From the NCBI GenBank assembly GCA_023251595.1, contig JAHEYM010000229.1, positions 1 through 6,639 on the forward strand: a DNA stretch of 6,639 nt, written 5' to 3'. Positions 5,645 through 6,639 of the stretch are shown one piece after another. The notes under the pieces are model-generated. The model searched no databases, was not told the DNA's origin, and saw only the letters and a list, made by a program, of their open reading frames with translations. Within the stretch, counting starts at the first letter, position 1. Every line of letters begins with the position of its first letter. A program made the position numbers and the translations under genes. This stretch comes from Bacteroidota bacterium (GTDB lineage: Bacteria > Bacteroidota > Bacteroidia > AKYH767-A > JABDAW01).

Positions 5645-6424
5645 TCAATGCACGATAACATATTCTGCTGTGTCGTCTTTTGTAAATCTATCATCCACAA
5701 CAAAACTTTCGGAAATTAAAATTTTCGTCAGCGAATTTTTTTCACAAGCAAAAGTATTCAATTTAATAATATGTGTCAAATCTAACGACGTAAGTTGATT
5801 ACTTTCGCAATGCAGAGCATAAATATTCGGATTCTTCGACAAATCCAAAGCAGTTAATTTATTTCCCGGACAATTCAATGCTTCGAGTTTTATGTTTTTT
5901 GATATATCGATCAGGGCAATTTGATTATTTTTGAATTTGAGAATTCTTAAATGAGGATTTTCCGCAAGATTTAAGACTGATAGCGTATTATCACCGCATT
6001 CGAGATCATCAAGAATGATATTTTTTGTTACATCAAGAGATGTAAGCTTATTATCTGTCAAAATAAGCACCTTCAGTTTGGTGTTTTTTGATACATCTAA
6101 AGTTGTTAATTCGTTACCCATACATTCAATTTCTTCGAGAAGGATATTGTGAGACAAATCCAAAATCTTTAGTTCGTTGTAGTTACAATAAAGCTTTAGG
6201 ATATTAGTAAATGCGGAAATTCCTTCCAAAGAACGGATCGAATCGCCGCTCAGAATTAATTCATTTATGAGGAGAGCTTCGCTTGCCTGAATTTCGCCAT
6301 CTTTGTTTTTATCTACGCCCAATTTTATCAGCGCTTTTTTGAAATTGGCATCGGGAATTTTAACAATTTGGGCATTCATTATGAGCGATGCCAGACCGAA
6401 TAATAACAGGAGGGATTTTTTCAT
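5645..6424 (-). CDS. Secreted leucine-rich repeat protein with EF-hand-like loop
   Basis: This is a 259-residue exported protein. MKKSLLLLFGLASLIMNAQ is a signal peptide, probably cut after Q19. Next comes the VKIPDANFKKALI head found in many Bacteroidota LRR proteins, with a 12-residue EF-hand-type loop, DKNKDGEIQASE (38-49), that has acidic or amide residues at loop positions 1, 3, 5, 7 and 12, so calcium binding is likely. From about residue 75 there are roughly seven or eight 21-residue repeats of the form L-x-x-L-x-C-x-x-N-x-L-T-x-L-D-L/V-S-K-N (for example 111-131 and 183-203). Unlike many relatives it has no T9SS sorting domain: the protein ends soon after the last repeat with DDTAEYVIVH. 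It may stay in the periplasm. It is the first gene of the three-gene unit. A binding or adhesion role is inferred from the fold only. Confidence 0.88.
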   Translation of the reverse strand: MKKSLLLLFGLASLIMNAQIVKIPDANFKKALIKLGVDKNKDGEIQASEALLINELILSGDSIRSLEGISAFTNILKLYCNYNELKILDLSHNILLEEIECMGNELTTLDVSKNTKLKVLILTDNKLTSLDVTKNIILDDLECGDNTLSVLNLAENPHLRILKFKNNQIALIDISKNIKLEALNCPGNKLTALDLSKNPNIYALHCESNQLTSLDLTHIIKLNTFACEKNSLTKILISESFVVDDRFTKDDTAEYVIVH

Positions 6425-6448
6425 TGTTGGGAGAACTGAAATTTTTTA

Positions 6449-6480
6449 TAAAGATACAATTTTTTTGAGAGTTAGCATCG
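6449..6480 (-). promoter_or_regulatory. Possible Bacteroidota-type promoter of the LRR/kinase/T9SS operon
   Basis: On the - strand TATCTTTA (6456-6449) matches the TAnnTTTG -7 box at 7 of 8 positions and lies about 25 nt before the ATG at 6424. Nineteen bases upstream is GATG, only a weak match to the TTTG -33 box. The position is right, but the -33 match is poor, so this is tentative. Confidence 0.35.
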
Positions 6481-6497
6481 CTTCACTTCTCAAAAAA
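6461..6497. repeat. Perfect 10-bp inverted repeat upstream of the LRR gene
   Basis: TTTTTTGAGA (6461-6470) and TCTCAAAAAA (6488-6497) are exact inverse complements with a 17-base loop. It sits directly upstream of the possible -7 box, 37-73 nt before the LRR start codon. It could be an operator or the remains of a terminator from an upstream gene, but it has no GC-rich stem or trailing U-tract. Function unknown. Confidence 0.65.
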
Positions 6498-6507
6498 GGG
6501 AAATTGG

Positions 6508-6531
6508 CTACGAAGGCACGAAGGCGCGAAG
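6508..6531. repeat. Short direct repeat, (x)ACGAAGGC-type
   Basis: CTACGAAGG-CACGAAGG-CGCGAAG is three near-identical 8-base units in a row. Tandem ACGAAGGC tracts are a familiar sight between genes in Bacteroidota. No function can be assigned. Confidence 0.6.
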
Positions 6532-6586
6532 AAAAACTTCTAACTCAGTTACCTTTTCAAAATATCAGTAAACCAGTTACGAATGG

Positions 6587-6635
6587 CTACTGACGACTGA
6601 CGACTGACTACTGACGGCTTACGACTTACGACTGA
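6587..6635. repeat. Degenerate heptanucleotide array (CGACTGA-type, 7 units)
   Basis: Seven 7-base units follow one another: CTACTGA, CGACTGA, CGACTGA, CTACTGA, CGGCTTA, CGACTTA, CGACTGA. The unit length equals that of the AGTGGTT array at the other end, but the sequence differs and the units are diverged, so it looks older. It may continue beyond the window edge. Confidence 0.8.
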
Positions 6636-6639
6636 CACA

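Noticed and set aside
5550..5798. 82-codon + strand open frame
   Set aside because: It lies opposite the kinase-like and LRR genes and has no features of its own.
6303..6593. 96-codon + strand open frame
   Set aside because: It lies opposite the LRR signal peptide and runs into short repeats, and its translation shows no motif.

Overview
The window looks like a piece of a chromosome from a member of the Bacteroidota (Flavobacteriia, Chitinophagia or a related uncultured lineage). The main evidence is a type IX secretion (T9SS) C-terminal sorting domain, a secreted leucine-rich repeat protein of the 21-residue kind common in this phylum, AT-rich DNA with MKK-type signal peptides, and gaps full of short heptamer-like repeats. 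No RNA gene, transposase, integrase or CRISPR array is visible.

Left end (1-550): the last 154 codons of sucA (2-oxoglutarate dehydrogenase E1) run on the + strand. A GC-rich palindromic repeat lies in frame inside this conserved enzyme. Its stop codon lies at the edge of a heptamer array (11 exact AGTGGTT units after two AGTGAAT units) that fills the gap to a convergent gene. All later genes are on the - strand.

Middle (550-3138): an M19 (renal dipeptidase-type) zinc peptidase with all metal ligands visible. Upstream of it is a short gap holding two kinds of short direct repeats and a 62-bp relic of a T9SS sorting domain. Then come two overlapping genes of unknown function: a soluble acidic protein (first in transcription order) and a three-helix membrane protein with a small C-terminal domain. 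The relic is about 82% identical to the 3' part of the T9SS gene at 3638-5119 and has the same orientation, so the orphan pair is bracketed by two copies of that sequence.

Repeat island (3139-3637): about 500 bp without a convincing gene, containing nested inverted repeats and a partial direct duplication.

Right part (3638-6424): a tight three-gene - strand unit with 3-nt gaps. In transcription order it encodes a secreted LRR protein with an EF-hand-like loop, a very small protein-kinase-like protein that ends just after its DFG-like motif, and a secreted propeller-like protein with a T9SS sorting domain. A cytoplasmic mini-kinase between two exported proteins is the most unusual gene arrangement here. 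The last 215 bp are upstream of this unit and hold a possible promoter, an inverted repeat and two short-repeat tracts.

The two most interesting signals are the LRR / mini-kinase / T9SS operon and the evidence that small repeats are reshaping coding regions (the in-frame palindrome in sucA, the stop codon in the heptamer array, and the T9SS-domain relic).
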